Part shown: positions 43,730 to 44,169 of the stretch, one piece after another
Layout: each line of letters begins with the position of its first letter
Position numbering within the stretch: the first letter of the stretch is position 1
NCBI GenBank assembly: GCA_903873415.1
Contig: CAIQOK010000128.1
Span: 1 to 44,169 of the forward strand
Direction of reading: 5' to 3'
Source of the DNA: an uncultured Verrucomicrobiota bacterium
GTDB taxonomy: Bacteria; Verrucomicrobiota; Verrucomicrobiia; Limisphaerales; CAIQOK01
DNA: 44,169 nt
Notes under the pieces: model-generated
Told to the model about the DNA's origin: nothing
The model's input: the letters and a program-made list of their open reading frames with translations, nothing else
Databases searched by the model: none
Program-made: the position numbers and the translations under genes

Positions 43730-43920
43730 CCTCGGAAGACCGATCATTCGAGTGAGCCGGCACGAAGGCGAAAACCAACCTGACTTGGTCTGGCTGAAGG
43801 ACGGCAGGATGGAAATCCGCCTCGCCGAAACGACAAAACGGCGCGCGCCAGAGCCCGTTTTCTTCCGCTTATAGTATTTGTATTGCACGCGGCTGAAATC
43901 CGCCTTTGATCACTCCTTGC
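43730..43920. other. gap after trpB, no gene supported
   Basis: A 40-codon frame from GTG at 43753 (reading HEGENQPDLVWLKDGRMEIRL) ends at 43874. It has no recognisable relative and no ribosome binding site, and I do not call it. The stretch contains no start of trpA. Confidence 0.4.
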
Positions 43921-44108
43921 ATGAACCAAATTCTCCCCTGACCACCAATCTCTTTCCGATCTGGGTGCCGACAGCCGGCGCACTCGCCCTGGCACATCCC
44001 GCCTGGTTCACCTGGTTCAGAGGTGCATTCAGTACGTGGAGTCTCGCTCCCATCATGCCCGGCATGGGGATCACACTGACGCTGGAAGATTTCAAAAGGC
44101 CGGTGTAA
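43921..44108 (+). pseudogene. remnant of a bile acid:sodium symporter-family gene
   Basis: One frame reads LTTNLFPIWVPTAGALALAHPAWFTWFRG, then APIMPGMGITLTLEDFKRPV and stops at TAA. This is the N-terminal pattern of bile-acid:sodium-symporter (BASS) family transporters, whose first two helices end in a GMGLTLTxEDF motif. A natural ATG at 43921 (MNQILP) lies in a different frame, one base off, and the stop falls after about 60 residues of a protein that should exceed 280. I read it as decayed by a frameshift and a stop. The sequence ends 61 bases beyond, so what follows is unknown. Confidence 0.55.
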
Positions 44109-44169
44109 ATTTCTTTCTGTAAATTGCTTTCTTTCCCTGCTGCTTCGCCCCTTTGGGGTGAGGCGAACC

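Overview
The window is GC-rich chromosomal DNA, densely packed with short operons on both strands. I see no tRNA or rRNA gene, no CRISPR array, no insertion sequence and no prophage. Gene content points to a Gram-negative bacterium of the Verrucomicrobiota, perhaps near Pedosphaera/Limisphaera. The evidence is a giant secreted protein built from the 'NAGxYxVVVTNxxGSVTS' type of immunoglobulin-like repeat, a DUF3570/DUF4266 cluster, a DUF4337 protein, a Bacteroidetes-style ParC, LPS-type heptose genes and a fused SpmA-SpmB protein. This assignment is inference from gene content and protein style, not a phylogeny.

Layout. 573-8122 (minus): a probable five-gene envelope operon read DUF3570 beta-barrel > TlpA thioredoxin > DUF4266 lipoprotein > DsbD > eight-Ig-domain secreted protein. 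9028-16342: housekeeping genes, namely carA, an FHA protein, hemB, a DUF4230 protein, murJ, and ruvC-ruvA-acyltransferase. 16406-19083 (minus): fur/perR-sufB-sufC behind a perfect Fur/PerR-like palindrome, then a divergent SpmA-SpmB fusion. 21111-23070 (minus): an S10 operon cut short to rpsJ-rplC-rplD-rplW and closed by a textbook terminator. 23370-29934 (minus): an ABC-2-like membrane protein, a Tat-exported Gfo/Idh oxidoreductase, parC and alr. 30102-33714: a microprotein, a small membrane protein, a methyltransferase, rsgA, an AsmA-like protein and an unknown. 33834-37963: a heptose cluster (transaldolase, broken gmhB, gmhA, hddA, hddC). 38021-40961 (minus): rpmE, prfA, an alpha/beta hydrolase and a HAD phosphatase. 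41149-43729: DUF4337, trpF, trpB. The right edge carries a decayed bile acid:sodium-symporter-like gene.

How the genes fit together. Transaldolase can supply sedoheptulose-7-phosphate to GmhA, and HddA and HddC would then lead to a nucleotide-activated heptose. The dedicated GmhB phosphatase in the same cluster has two in-frame stops, so another phosphatase must serve if the pathway runs. DsbD and TlpA can deliver reducing equivalents to the periplasm. In the same operon a 74-residue lipoprotein ending in Gly-rich Cys-Gly-Cys-Asn and a predicted outer-membrane barrel are plausible clients, and this is the least understood system in the window. The Fur-family protein is placed to control itself and the SufB-SufC iron-sulfur scaffold in response to iron or peroxide.
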